The translations under genes and the position numbers were made by a program. Source: Chlorobiota bacterium (GTDB lineage: Bacteria; Bacteroidota; Ignavibacteria; OLB7). Taken from it: DNA of 64,000 bases. The DNA lies in the NCBI GenBank assembly GCA_016710285.1, contig JADJXR010000001.1:1984001-2048000 (forward strand), written 5' to 3'. This document shows, piece after piece, positions 27,353-35,902 of the stretch. The notes under the pieces were generated by a model, which worked only from the letters and a program-made list of their open reading frames with translations, was not told the origin of the DNA and ran no database searches. Numbering within the stretch: position 1 is the stretch's first letter; every line of letters starts with the position of its first letter.

Positions 27353-28432
27353 ATGTCGCAGATGATCGCTGTCAACCGCCGTGCGCGGCAGCTGCGGAAG
27401 GCCCGTAGCGTTGCCATTGGCGGCGGGGTTGGGGCCACGCTTGGCCTGCTGTTTGCGCTGCTGCTGCAAGGGCTGCATCTTGGCCCGTTGCTCAATGGCT
27501 GTATCAACGGCATGGTGATTGGCGGCGTGGGGGCGATGTTCGAGAACTACGTCTTCCAAGTTCGCTTCCGCAAGCTCAATTTCCTTTCGGTGCTGCTGTT
27601 CCGGTCGCTCTTCTACGCAACGCTGGTCAGCGTGACGGTGATTCTGGAGATCAAGGCGTACCGGTTGGTCCGCTACGGCATTCCCCTCACCGAAATTTCT
27701 GGCGACCCTGGCTTCATGGAGTTCCTGGTGGATGGTGAGTTCTGGGCGATTCTGGCGTTTGCGGTGGTGGGGAGTTTCATCATCAACTTCATGCGCCAAA
27801 TCAACCGCCTGCTTGGCCAAAACGTTCTGCTGAATTACCTCACCGGGCGTTACCACAAGCCGATTGAAGAGGAGCGGATTTTCCTCTTCTTGGATATGCG
27901 TTCCAGCACCACCATCGCCGAGCGGATTGGCCACCTTCCGTTCCATCAGCTTATCAACGATTGCTTCTTTGACCTGACCGAGCCGATCATCGAGGCCAAA
28001 GGGGAGATTTACCAGTACGTTGGCGATGAGATTGTGGTGACGTGGCCAATGGCCAAAGGCCTGCACGATGCCAACTGCATCCGCTGCTTCTTTGCCATTG
28101 CCGACCAGATGGAGGAACTGCGCGAAACCTACATCGCCAAGTATGGGTTTGTGCCGGAGTTCAAGGCCGGGTACCACTACGGCACGGTGATTATTGGGGA
28201 GATTGGCGATGTGAAAAAGGAGATCGCCTTCCACGGCGACCCGGTGAACACCACCGCACGCATCCAGGCGGAGTGCAACGGGTTCGGGGTCAACATCCTT
28301 CTGTCCGGGGACCTGCTGGAGCGGCTCCCCTCCGTTCCCGAGTTGAAGCCTCACGCAATCGGCAGCATCCAGCTTCGGGGGAAGGAGCATCCGGTGGAGT
28401 TGTTCACGATGCGGCGTGAGCCAAATCCCTAA
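27353..28432 (+). CDS. membrane class III adenylate/guanylate cyclase
   Basis: Protein of 359 residues. Residues ~18-150 contain about four transmembrane segments; the rest is a class III nucleotidyl cyclase catalytic domain facing the cytoplasm. Metal-binding aspartates are visible at D181 (FLFLDMRSST) and D225 (YQYVGDEIV), and the transition-state Asn/Arg pair appears in GDPVNTTARIQ. This is enough for an active homodimer making cAMP or cGMP; base selectivity cannot be settled by eye. It follows the D15 protein by 39 bases and is likely cotranscribed. Its stop overlaps the stop of the convergent polyphosphate kinase gene by four bases. Confidence 0.88.
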   Translation: MSQMIAVNRRARQLRKARSVAIGGGVGATLGLLFALLLQGLHLGPLLNGCINGMVIGGVGAMFENYVFQVRFRKLNFLSVLLFRSLFYATLVSVTVILEIKAYRLVRYGIPLTEISGDPGFMEFLVDGEFWAILAFAVVGSFIINFMRQINRLLGQNVLLNYLTGRYHKPIEEERIFLFLDMRSSTTIAERIGHLPFHQLINDCFFDLTEPIIEAKGEIYQYVGDEIVVTWPMAKGLHDANCIRCFFAIADQMEELRETYIAKYGFVPEFKAGYHYGTVIIGEIGDVKKEIAFHGDPVNTTARIQAECNGFGVNILLSGDLLERLPSVPELKPHAIGSIQLRGKEHPVELFTMRREPNP

Positions 28433-30513
28433 TTGCTTCCGGTGCCCGGGGGCTGTTCCGCCCTTTCCACCATCGCGTAGGCCTCGGCTTGCGAGCGGAG
28501 AGCAGCGGCGGCGTTGTTGGCGTAATGGCTTTGGAGCTTCCCGTCAAGGCGGCGTGCTTTTTGGGTGTCGGATAGCTGCAACTCAATCATCGCCAACAGC
28601 TGTTGGCGGATGGCCTCGTCATCTATCGGGAAGGCAACCTCAACGCGGCGGCGTAGGTTCCGCGTCATCCAGTCGGCGGAGCTAACAAACAGCAGTTGCC
28701 GCGCACCGCTCCCGAAAATGTAGATACGGGCGTGCTCCAAAAAACGGTCCACGATGCTGATAACCCGAATCCTTCCCCTGAGTTCGGGAAGCGAAGGGTT
28801 CAAGCAGCAGATGCCCCGCACAATCAGGTCAATCTCCACCCCGGCCATTGCCGCCTCGTAGAGTTTCTGGATCATGGATGGCTCCTCAAGGCTGTTCAGC
28901 TTCAGCACAATCTTCCCCGATTCCCCCCGCCGCGCCGCCGCAATCTCCCGGTCCACCAATTCCTTGCATCGTTTCTGCATGGTGAAGGGGGCAACAAGCA
29001 GCCGCCGGAACGTTGGCTGCGGCAATTCCCCCATCAAGAAGGCGAAAACCTGGCGCACCTCGGCAGTGATCTCCGTAGCGGAAGTGAACAACCCGTGGTC
29101 GGTGTAAACCCGCGCCGTCTTCTCGTTAAAATTGCCGCTGCTCAGATACGCATACCGCTTTGTCTCCCCTGCCTCCATCCGCTCGGCCAGCAGCAGTTTG
29201 CTGTGGACCTTGATGCCGGGCATGCTGCAGATTACTTCCGCCCCGGCCTCGGTAAGTTCTTCGGCCCATTGCAGGTTTGCTTCCTCGTCGAATCGGGCTT
29301 TCACCTCCACGAACACCGCCACCCGTTTCCCTGCTTTTGCCGCAGCAACCAGCGCGGCCACCACTCCGGAGTTGCTGGCAACACGGTACAGGGTGATGAA
29401 GATCGCTTGCGTGCTGGGGTCCACCGCGGCCTCCTGAAGAAACCGCACAACGTAGTGGTAGGAGTGATAAGGGAAATGGAGGATATGGTCCCGCTGTGCA
29501 ATCGCGTCGTACATCGCCTGTGCCCGGTCCAACGCTGCCGATGGCAATGGCGGAAGCGGAGGATACTCCAACGCCGGGCCGATTGGATTCGGCAGCGTAA
29601 AAAAGTCGTTGAAGTTGTGGTATCGCCCGCCGCGAATCATCTCCTCCTTCCCAAGCTGCAGCCGCTGCCGGAGGGCCTGCCGGACTGGCTTCGGCATTGC
29701 CGCATCGAACAGAAATCGGGCCGGGGTTCCGGTGGCGCGCCGGCGCAAGCCTTTCCGGATTTTTTCCACCAGGTCGCCTTCAAATTCATCATCAATGTGC
29801 AGCTCCGCATCGCGTGTGAGCTTTACCGACCAAGCCCCAACGATCTGCTGCTGCGGGAACAGCTCCGGCAGCCCCAGCCGCACAACGTCATCCAGCACAA
29901 TGAACGGGTGGGCGTTCCCATCCGCCGAAGTAAGCGGAACAAAACGGGGAAGCGGCGGGGAAGGGATGGAGACCAGCACGCAGCACAACGGCGCGGAATC
30001 GTGAGGGGTGGAATCGGGCGGGGCAAGCTGCACCGCAAAGTAGATCCCCTTATTGTGAAGAAACGGCGCGGCTTCCCCCAACTCCATCGGCAGCGTCTGG
30101 ATATGCGGAAGAACGCTTTGCTGGAAATAGGCGTGGACCTGGGCGCGTGCTTCATCCCACAATTCCTCCGCCCGAGGGAAGGTGATCCCATGCTCGGCAA
30201 GCGCGGGAAGGAGCTGGCCGTGGAAAATCGCCCCGAACTCCTCCTGCTGGCGGTCCACAGTTTTGTGGATTCGGCGAAGAAGCTCCGACGGGTCATCGCC
30301 AAGCGTTTTGGTGCCGCCATGCTTCAGGTGCGTCAGGGCTTGGATGGAGGCAACCCGAACGCGGAAAAATTCATCAAGATTGCTGGAGAAGATGGCAAGG
30401 AAACGGAGCCGTTCGTACAGCGGGACGGTGGGGTCGGCGGCCTCCTGCAGCACCCGCTGGTTGAACGATAACCAGCTGCGGTCACGATTGAGAAAGGTTG
30501 ATGGCGTTGCCAT
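28429..30513 (-). CDS. ppk1: polyphosphate kinase 1
   Basis: Full-length PPK1 of 694 residues, which polymerises inorganic polyphosphate reversibly from ATP. The N-terminal domain starts FLNRDRSWLSFNQRVLQEA and continues IFSSNLDEFFRVRVA, both family signatures. The phospho-acceptor histidine is H437 in GIKVHSKLLLAER, and the second PLD-like motif region follows (YLSSGNFNEKTARVYTDHGLFT). It is encoded alone on the minus strand, convergent with the cyclase gene (4-base overlap). The start ATG (30511-30513) agrees with the usual N-terminus. Confidence 0.95.
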   Translation of the reverse strand: MATPSTFLNRDRSWLSFNQRVLQEAADPTVPLYERLRFLAIFSSNLDEFFRVRVASIQALTHLKHGGTKTLGDDPSELLRRIHKTVDRQQEEFGAIFHGQLLPALAEHGITFPRAEELWDEARAQVHAYFQQSVLPHIQTLPMELGEAAPFLHNKGIYFAVQLAPPDSTPHDSAPLCCVLVSIPSPPLPRFVPLTSADGNAHPFIVLDDVVRLGLPELFPQQQIVGAWSVKLTRDAELHIDDEFEGDLVEKIRKGLRRRATGTPARFLFDAAMPKPVRQALRQRLQLGKEEMIRGGRYHNFNDFFTLPNPIGPALEYPPLPPLPSAALDRAQAMYDAIAQRDHILHFPYHSYHYVVRFLQEAAVDPSTQAIFITLYRVASNSGVVAALVAAAKAGKRVAVFVEVKARFDEEANLQWAEELTEAGAEVICSMPGIKVHSKLLLAERMEAGETKRYAYLSSGNFNEKTARVYTDHGLFTSATEITAEVRQVFAFLMGELPQPTFRRLLVAPFTMQKRCKELVDREIAAARRGESGKIVLKLNSLEEPSMIQKLYEAAMAGVEIDLIVRGICCLNPSLPELRGRIRVISIVDRFLEHARIYIFGSGARQLLFVSSADWMTRNLRRRVEVAFPIDDEAIRQQLLAMIELQLSDTQKARRLDGKLQSHYANNAAAALRSQAEAYAMVERAEQPPGTGSN

Positions 30514-30676
30514 TGCAGAAGCTCAGCGTGAAGAAGATGAAGAATGGATGGCCGGAGAACGCGCTGGCGTTTGGCCTGCGAGCAACCCGGTGTGGACCGC
30601 ACAAAATACGGGAACCATCACGGCGCAGATTGCTCACCGGCAAAGAATCTTGCCAATCTTGCTGGCAAGAAACAGC

Positions 30677-30708
30677 GAAGCCTGCCGAAGCGAACTTCAG
30701 CAGGCTTC
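30677..30708 (-). terminator. probable terminator of the CHRD gene
   Basis: GAAGCCTGC (30677-30685) pairs with GCAGGCTTC (30700-30708), with an inner GAAG/CTTC stem and CGAA loop. It lies 24 bases beyond the CHRD stop on the minus strand and is followed there by a short GTTTCTT tract. A second 8-bp inverted repeat (TCTTGCCA, 30648-30670) lies further on. Confidence 0.6.
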
Positions 30709-30732
30709 CGAACTCAAAAATCTGGCAAAGAT

Positions 30733-32220
30733 TTACCGCACCACCGCCACGTTGCAGATGCCCAAAACTTGGTTGGCGCGCTCCAGCCGTGCGAAGTACG
30801 CCCCGCCGGGAAGCTGATGGAGTGGGATGGCCGCAACGTCGCCATCAACAGTGGTTGCCGCAATCCGCTGGCCCAGCGCGTTGAACAGCGTGATGGTTGC
30901 GCCATCGGTGCGTTGGCCGCTGGCGATGCGGAACCGGAGCTGGTTGCTGCTGCGGTCAACAATCGCCGCCAGCGTTGACCCCATGGCAATGCTGATTTCC
31001 TGGGGGGCAGCGGTGGGGGCCGTTGGGAAGAAGTTATTGATTGCTGCAATCAACTGCCCGCGAACTTCGCCCCCGCCGTTTGCTTCCGTGTGGAAGTTCG
31101 CATAGACGCGCCCAGTGCGTAGCCGCTCCATATCGGCGGCCTCAAGGGTCAGGCCTGCTGGTGCTTCCCAATGTTCTGGCGTGGTGTCGTTCTTCACCAA
31201 GGGGCTGATAACCTGCCCGTTGTTCCCCTCGCCGCCACGGTGGAAATGCGCCATGGTGATTGGACCAGTGGTTCCATGAACAACAAAATCCCCCTCAACG
31301 CTGTAGCTGCCATTCACCTGGTGCGTCACTCCAACAACTCCGGTTCCCATGGCGTTCGATCCGGTGACGGCGGGGGATTCGTTCTGCGGCGAAAGCGCAA
31401 CGCCGTAGCTCTCAACCACCTGCACCTGTCCGCGAATCTCGCCGTCGGGGTTGGCCTCGGTATGGACGTTCATGTAGATTTTGCCGTTGGCCAAGTCGTT
31501 CAAGTCTTGGTCGGTGAGGTCCGCCCATATTCCGGCAGCTACGCTCCCTTCAAACACGGTCATTGGTGTGATAACCGGACCGTTCTGCCCCACTGGGCCG
31601 CGGTGGAAATGCGCCATGGTTACTGGGCCGCTTAAGTCTTGCCAAAAGACTGCGTACACGGCGGTGCGGGCTGCTGGGTCAATAATCAGTGCGGCATTAC
31701 CCATTGCGTTGGTAGCTACCTGTGGAACTTCGTATGCTCCGAACATCAGGCACTGGCCGTTCGCAAACCTACCCGCTTGACCGCGGATTGCCCCGGCAGG
31801 ATGGGTGGCGGTGTGAATGTTCAGGTAGATTCCTCCCCATTCAATCTCCGAAACCTGCTCCTCGGTCATCTGCCAAGTTCCGGTAACGGTTTGGGCATCG
31901 GAAGGCCACGTGATTGGGTGTATTATCGGCCCAGTGGAATCGGCTTCACCCAGATGGAAATGCGCCCCGGTCACTGGTTCGCCAAGATTGGTGATGGTGA
32001 TTCGATACTCCATTTTCATGGTGGCATAATCCACCTTCATATTGGCAATGCCATACCCTTTGCTGGTGGTGGCGGGAACCTCGTTCTCCCCTGATAGGAT
32101 TGCCTTGTGGGTAATCACAAAGGCTTGCTGCGCGGATGCTGTCAGCGCAAGGCCACACAGCAACAACAGCAGCGCGAGCGTGCGGCATGGCCAGTTTGTG
32201 CAGATGGTAGGTTGAATCAT
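30733..32220 (-). CDS. secreted triple-CHRD protein with type IX-like tail
   Basis: Protein of 495 residues with a signal peptide ending ...ALTASAQ. It contains three CHRD domains in tandem, each with the pattern HFHxGxxxxxGP[IV]I ... G.[IV]Y[ML]N[IV]HT...PxGEIRGQ (for example TGAHFHLGEADSTGPIIHP and TMAHFHRGPVGQNGPVITP). CHRD domains occur in animal chordin and in many bacterial extracellular proteins, where their role is unknown. The C-terminal ~80 residues (FRIASGQRTDGATITLFNALGQRI ... LPGGAYFARLE) look like a type A T9SS sorting domain, so the protein is probably exported to the surface. I chose the ATG at 32218-32220 because the signal peptide begins there. Confidence 0.85.
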   Translation of the reverse strand: MIQPTICTNWPCRTLALLLLLCGLALTASAQQAFVITHKAILSGENEVPATTSKGYGIANMKVDYATMKMEYRITITNLGEPVTGAHFHLGEADSTGPIIHPITWPSDAQTVTGTWQMTEEQVSEIEWGGIYLNIHTATHPAGAIRGQAGRFANGQCLMFGAYEVPQVATNAMGNAALIIDPAARTAVYAVFWQDLSGPVTMAHFHRGPVGQNGPVITPMTVFEGSVAAGIWADLTDQDLNDLANGKIYMNVHTEANPDGEIRGQVQVVESYGVALSPQNESPAVTGSNAMGTGVVGVTHQVNGSYSVEGDFVVHGTTGPITMAHFHRGGEGNNGQVISPLVKNDTTPEHWEAPAGLTLEAADMERLRTGRVYANFHTEANGGGEVRGQLIAAINNFFPTAPTAAPQEISIAMGSTLAAIVDRSSNQLRFRIASGQRTDGATITLFNALGQRIAATTVDGDVAAIPLHQLPGGAYFARLERANQVLGICNVAVVR

Positions 32221-32464
32221 GTGGAGACTCTCCAAGAAGTTTGGTTGTAGAATATGGCCGGGGAAAAAGCGGGGGGAAAATAACACATTCCCTTGCCGGG
32301 AGGTTGCGGAACCTGAGTGCTGCGGCAAATCAAGCCCAAGCTCATCCTTGCCGTTCCGTGCTTTTTCTTTTCCGCTTCGGTTCGCCCCTGTTGCTTCGTT
32401 ATGTTTGCGGCGTGCGGCGTGCGGCGTGTGGCCACGCGGTGAACTCAATTTTTTCAAACAGCCC

Positions 32465-33937
32465 ATGCTTCCCATTGGCGACGACAACAGCAGCATCCGT
32501 TCGGCTCCGGTTATCACCTACCTGCTGATCTTCCTGAACGTCATCGTTTTTCTGTTCGAGCTTCTGCAGGGGGCGCAACTCCAAGCGTTTATCAACCGCT
32601 GGGGGGCAGTTCCGGAGCTTGTGCTGGATGGGAAACGGATCGAGACGCTGCTGACCTCCATGTTCCTGCACGGCGGATGGATGCACATCATCGGGAATAT
32701 GCTCTTCCTGAAAGTGTTTGGCGACAACGTGGAGGACCGGATGGGGCGCGGGCGGTTTGTTCTGCTTTATCTGCTTACCGGCTTGGCGGCGCACGCGGCA
32801 CATTTTGCGTTCAATGCTGGGTCCGGCATTCCCACAGTTGGGGCTTCGGGGGCAATTTCCGGCGTGCTTGGGGCGTACATCGTGATGTTCGGAAGGAACC
32901 GCGTGAACGTGCTGATCGGTTTCTTTGTTATCACCCTTCCCGCTTGGGCAATGATTGGGTTCTGGGCGTTGCAGCAGTTCCTTGCCACGTTCGCCACCAT
33001 CTCCGCCACCCAAGAAACCGGCGGCGTTGCCTACGCCGCCCACGCGGGCGGATTCGTGGCTGGGATCATCCTTGCCTTCCTGCTTGGCGGCACTGCGGGC
33101 GAACACCAACGCCAACCCCTGGCGGCCACGCGGCGCGGGTTGGTAAACGTGCGTGGCCGCAGGGAAATTAGCTGGGGAACTTTCAGTAAGTTGGCTCCCC
33201 TTCTTCCACGGGAATCATTAGTGAATCAACTCAGTTTTGCATATCGGTTCATCGGGCGTGTGGTGCTGCGCGGGTGCGGCGTTGCCATTGCTCTGGGGAT
33301 GGTTGTGGGATGCCAGAAGGAAGCCTCCACATCCAAAAAAGGAGAGGTCGTGATGGCAGATTCCCAAACCCATTCGCAACCCGGCCAAACGCCGCGTGGC
33401 CAGTACGACGTTCCGGGGCTGGAACGCTACCGCGCCGAAAAAGATAGCGGATTCCGGCAGCGTGGTTCGCCACTTACCGAGCGGGTTCGGGCGCGATTCC
33501 AGGGGTTAGAGTACTATCCCGCCGCTGCTGATTTCTCGGTAGCTGCGCGCTTGGAGAAGTTCCCAAACCCAGAGCCGGTGAACCTGATGACCACCACCGG
33601 GGAGCCGCGGCCAATGCTGCGATATGGCCAATTCCATTTTGTGGTTGATGGAAAGGAGTGTGTGCTGACGGCGTATCAGTCGGCGGAGCACCCGGAACAC
33701 CTGTTCCTTCCGTTCAAGGACGCAACCAACGGAACGGAAACCTACGCGGCCGGACGCTACATTGACCTAACTGCCCAGCCCGCAGCGGCGGCCAACTACG
33801 TGATTGATTTCAACCTTGCCTACAACCCTTACTGTGCCTACAACCCAGAGTACTCCTGCCCGGTGGTCCCGCGCGAGAATTTCCTTGCCGTTCCAATCCG
33901 CGCCGGGGAGCGGGTTTCCGAAGCTGAAGCTCATTGA
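32465..33937 (+). CDS. rhomboid protease joined in frame to DUF1684 lipoprotein
   Basis: Open frame of 490 residues. Residues 1-215 are a six-helix rhomboid intramembrane protease: H-x-x-x-N in GWMHIIGNMLF, catalytic serine S128 in GASGAISG and catalytic H193 in AAHAGGF. Residues ~330-490 are a DUF1684 domain (GRYIDL... FNLAYNPYCAYNPEYSCPVVPRENF...AGER). Between them, residues 253-283 read like a separate lipoprotein signal (FIGRVVLRGCGVAIALGMVVGC, lipobox cysteine C283), starting at a GTG (33221). No stop codon separates the two halves. Either this is a real fusion, or two adjacent genes lost their stop, or the GTG starts a second product within the frame. Confidence 0.75.
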   Translation: MLPIGDDNSSIRSAPVITYLLIFLNVIVFLFELLQGAQLQAFINRWGAVPELVLDGKRIETLLTSMFLHGGWMHIIGNMLFLKVFGDNVEDRMGRGRFVLLYLLTGLAAHAAHFAFNAGSGIPTVGASGAISGVLGAYIVMFGRNRVNVLIGFFVITLPAWAMIGFWALQQFLATFATISATQETGGVAYAAHAGGFVAGIILAFLLGGTAGEHQRQPLAATRRGLVNVRGRREISWGTFSKLAPLLPRESLVNQLSFAYRFIGRVVLRGCGVAIALGMVVGCQKEASTSKKGEVVMADSQTHSQPGQTPRGQYDVPGLERYRAEKDSGFRQRGSPLTERVRARFQGLEYYPAAADFSVAARLEKFPNPEPVNLMTTTGEPRPMLRYGQFHFVVDGKECVLTAYQSAEHPEHLFLPFKDATNGTETYAAGRYIDLTAQPAAAANYVIDFNLAYNPYCAYNPEYSCPVVPRENFLAVPIRAGERVSEAEAH

Positions 33938-33959
33938 GCCGTACTCACATTACTTTGCT

Positions 33960-34574
33960 ATGCCGTTGTTCCATCGCTTCTTCCTTCTTCTTCTGCTTGC
34001 TTGTTCGCTGGCCTTTGGTGGATGCCCTTCGCCGCAGCAAACGGTGAAGCCAGTGGATACCGTTGTTGTTGCTCCGCCGCTTGTGCAGCTTTCTGCCGAT
34101 GCTGTGCATTCGCCAGCGGGGGACATGACCGTCAAGATACCGGTGGGATGGGTGACGATGGATATTGAGCAGTTGCAAACCCCGCAAGTGTTCAGCGTGG
34201 CGTGCGACCCCAGCTACACCATGTCGCTGGTGGTCGGCGAAATCCCGATGGACAACAACGTCCGCGCCGCCTACGATGCCAGCGGGCTGAAAGGGCTTGC
34301 CGAGATCAGTTTCCAACGGCGTTGGAAAGGGAGCCAATCGCGGGCGCGGATGGAGGGGCTGGTGGAGGAATTCGAGCTTGGGAAACGCCGCTTTGCTGCC
34401 TACTCCTACACCACCGACGGCGGGGCAACCCTTACTCGCGTTGCCGTCTTCTTCACCGCAACGCGCCTGTACGAGTGCGCCATTGCCAACCTAACCTTCA
34501 GCGATAACGACCCAGCCGACCCCAAGGCGATGGAGGAAATTTTGCGGTTGGTGTTGGCATCGGCGATGTGGTAG
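33960..34574 (+). CDS. lipoprotein, function unknown
   Basis: Protein of 204 residues starting MPLFHRFFLLLLLACSLAFGGC, a lipoprotein signal with lipobox FGGC. The mature part (MTVKIPVGW, then a mixed alpha/beta domain ending in YECAIANLTFSDND) resembles PsbP/DcrB-like small envelope domains, with a conserved Trp after an IP motif; this is a weak resemblance. The start follows the rhomboid-DUF1684 stop by 22 bases, so the genes are probably cotranscribed. The open frame extends back to 33804 inside the previous gene, but the ATG at 33960 is the natural start. Confidence 0.65.
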   Translation: MPLFHRFFLLLLLACSLAFGGCPSPQQTVKPVDTVVVAPPLVQLSADAVHSPAGDMTVKIPVGWVTMDIEQLQTPQVFSVACDPSYTMSLVVGEIPMDNNVRAAYDASGLKGLAEISFQRRWKGSQSRARMEGLVEEFELGKRRFAAYSYTTDGGATLTRVAVFFTATRLYECAIANLTFSDNDPADPKAMEEILRLVLASAMW

Positions 34575-34746
34575 ATATGGATGTCGTTCGCGGGGGGAAA
34601 TCGCTTCCCCCTCCACGCCGGGGCTGCGTGGCCAGTTCAATAATCCCCCCACCTCATTCGTTCCCACGGTTGGCCACCGGCGATGGTGGCGGTTTCTATC
34701 CATCCATCGGCTTCTTGGCTGCCACCGTTTTACCAACCGACCCACC

Positions 34747-35853
34747 ATGCTGATTCGCTATTCCCAATGGATTGCCCAACAAGAGGAACACGAGGATCGC
34801 CTTGAGCAACTGCTTCGCCTGTTCAGCTACCTGCTGATGCAAACCGGCGGAGACGTTGACGAGGCCTTGAATTGGATGAGCCAGCTTGACGAGCAATACG
34901 GCATCCTGGGGAAGATGACGATGCAGGAATTCATTGACCACCTGAAAGATCAAGGCTTGATCCGCGAAGGGGAGGGGAACAACGATTTTGACCTGACCGC
35001 ACGCGGCGCGCAACGGATCCGCCAAGATGCGTTGCAGGAGATTTTCACCTCGCTGAAAAAGACCAGCCCGGGGGAACACAACACCCCGCACATCGGCTCC
35101 GGCGTTGAGCCAGCGGGGGACTTGCGGAACTACCTGTTCGGCGACCACACCAGCCAGATTGACCCCACCAGCACGCTGAGCAATGCCTTGAAGCGGGAGA
35201 GCGATTTGGAGCAATTCCGGTTGGAGGAGGAGGACATCAGGGTGCATGAGATGGAGCACACCACCAGCGTCAGCACCGTGCTGATGTTGGACATTTCCCA
35301 CTCGATGGTGCTGTATGGCGAGGACCGGATCACCCCGGCGAAGCAGGTGGCGTTGGCGTTAAGTGAGTTGGTGATGACACGCTACCCCAAGGACCGCCTG
35401 CACGTGGTGCTGTTTGGCGATGAGGCTCGCGAGGTAAGCCCCCATGAACTGCCGTTCGTTACCGTTGGGCCGTTCCACACCAACACCCGCGCAGGGTTGC
35501 AGCTTGCACGCCAGTTGCTGAAACGGAAGGGGAGCGGCAATCGGCAGATTTTTATGGTGACCGACGGGAAGCCATCGGCGATGTTCGAGGAGTCGGGAAG
35601 GCTCTACAAAAATTCGTTCGGCTTGGATTCCCGGATTGTCAACAAAACGTTGGACGAAGCGGTGGCCTGCCGCCGCGAAGGGATCACCATCAGCACCTTC
35701 ATGGTTGCCCGCGACCCCTATCTGGTGAACTTCGTGGAGGAGCTTACCAAAGCCAATCGTGGCCGGGCCTATTACTCAGGATTGAATCAACTTGGGGAGA
35801 CGGTGTTTGTGGACTACATCCGCAACCGCCGGAAGAAATTCACCTCGCGGTAG
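34747..35853 (+). CDS. VWA-domain protein
   Basis: Cytoplasmic protein of 368 residues. The N-terminal half is helical (DRLEQLLRLFSYLLMQTGGDVDEALNWM) with a segment resembling the helical part of CoxE/YehP-like VWA proteins. From about residue 170 it is a von Willebrand A domain with a complete MIDAS: D182-x-S184-x-S186 (LDISHSM), then a threonine in FHTNTRAG and an aspartate in VTDGKPS. Such proteins usually work with a MoxR-type AAA ATPase, often encoded next door. No ATPase gene is adjacent here. A 172-base gap upstream contains a GGGGGAA/TTCCCCC hairpin (34593-34611) with no T run. Confidence 0.8.
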   Translation: MLIRYSQWIAQQEEHEDRLEQLLRLFSYLLMQTGGDVDEALNWMSQLDEQYGILGKMTMQEFIDHLKDQGLIREGEGNNDFDLTARGAQRIRQDALQEIFTSLKKTSPGEHNTPHIGSGVEPAGDLRNYLFGDHTSQIDPTSTLSNALKRESDLEQFRLEEEDIRVHEMEHTTSVSTVLMLDISHSMVLYGEDRITPAKQVALALSELVMTRYPKDRLHVVLFGDEAREVSPHELPFVTVGPFHTNTRAGLQLARQLLKRKGSGNRQIFMVTDGKPSAMFEESGRLYKNSFGLDSRIVNKTLDEAVACRREGITISTFMVARDPYLVNFVEELTKANRGRAYYSGLNQLGETVFVDYIRNRRKKFTSR

Positions 35854-35902
35854 CGGTTCCGGTGCACCGGGGCCGAGTCTGCTTGAAATGCACCCTATCG
35901 GC

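Noticed and set aside
28696..30471. 591-codon open frame opposite polyphosphate kinase
   Set aside because: Antisense shadow of ppk1, with no recognisable domain and atypical composition.
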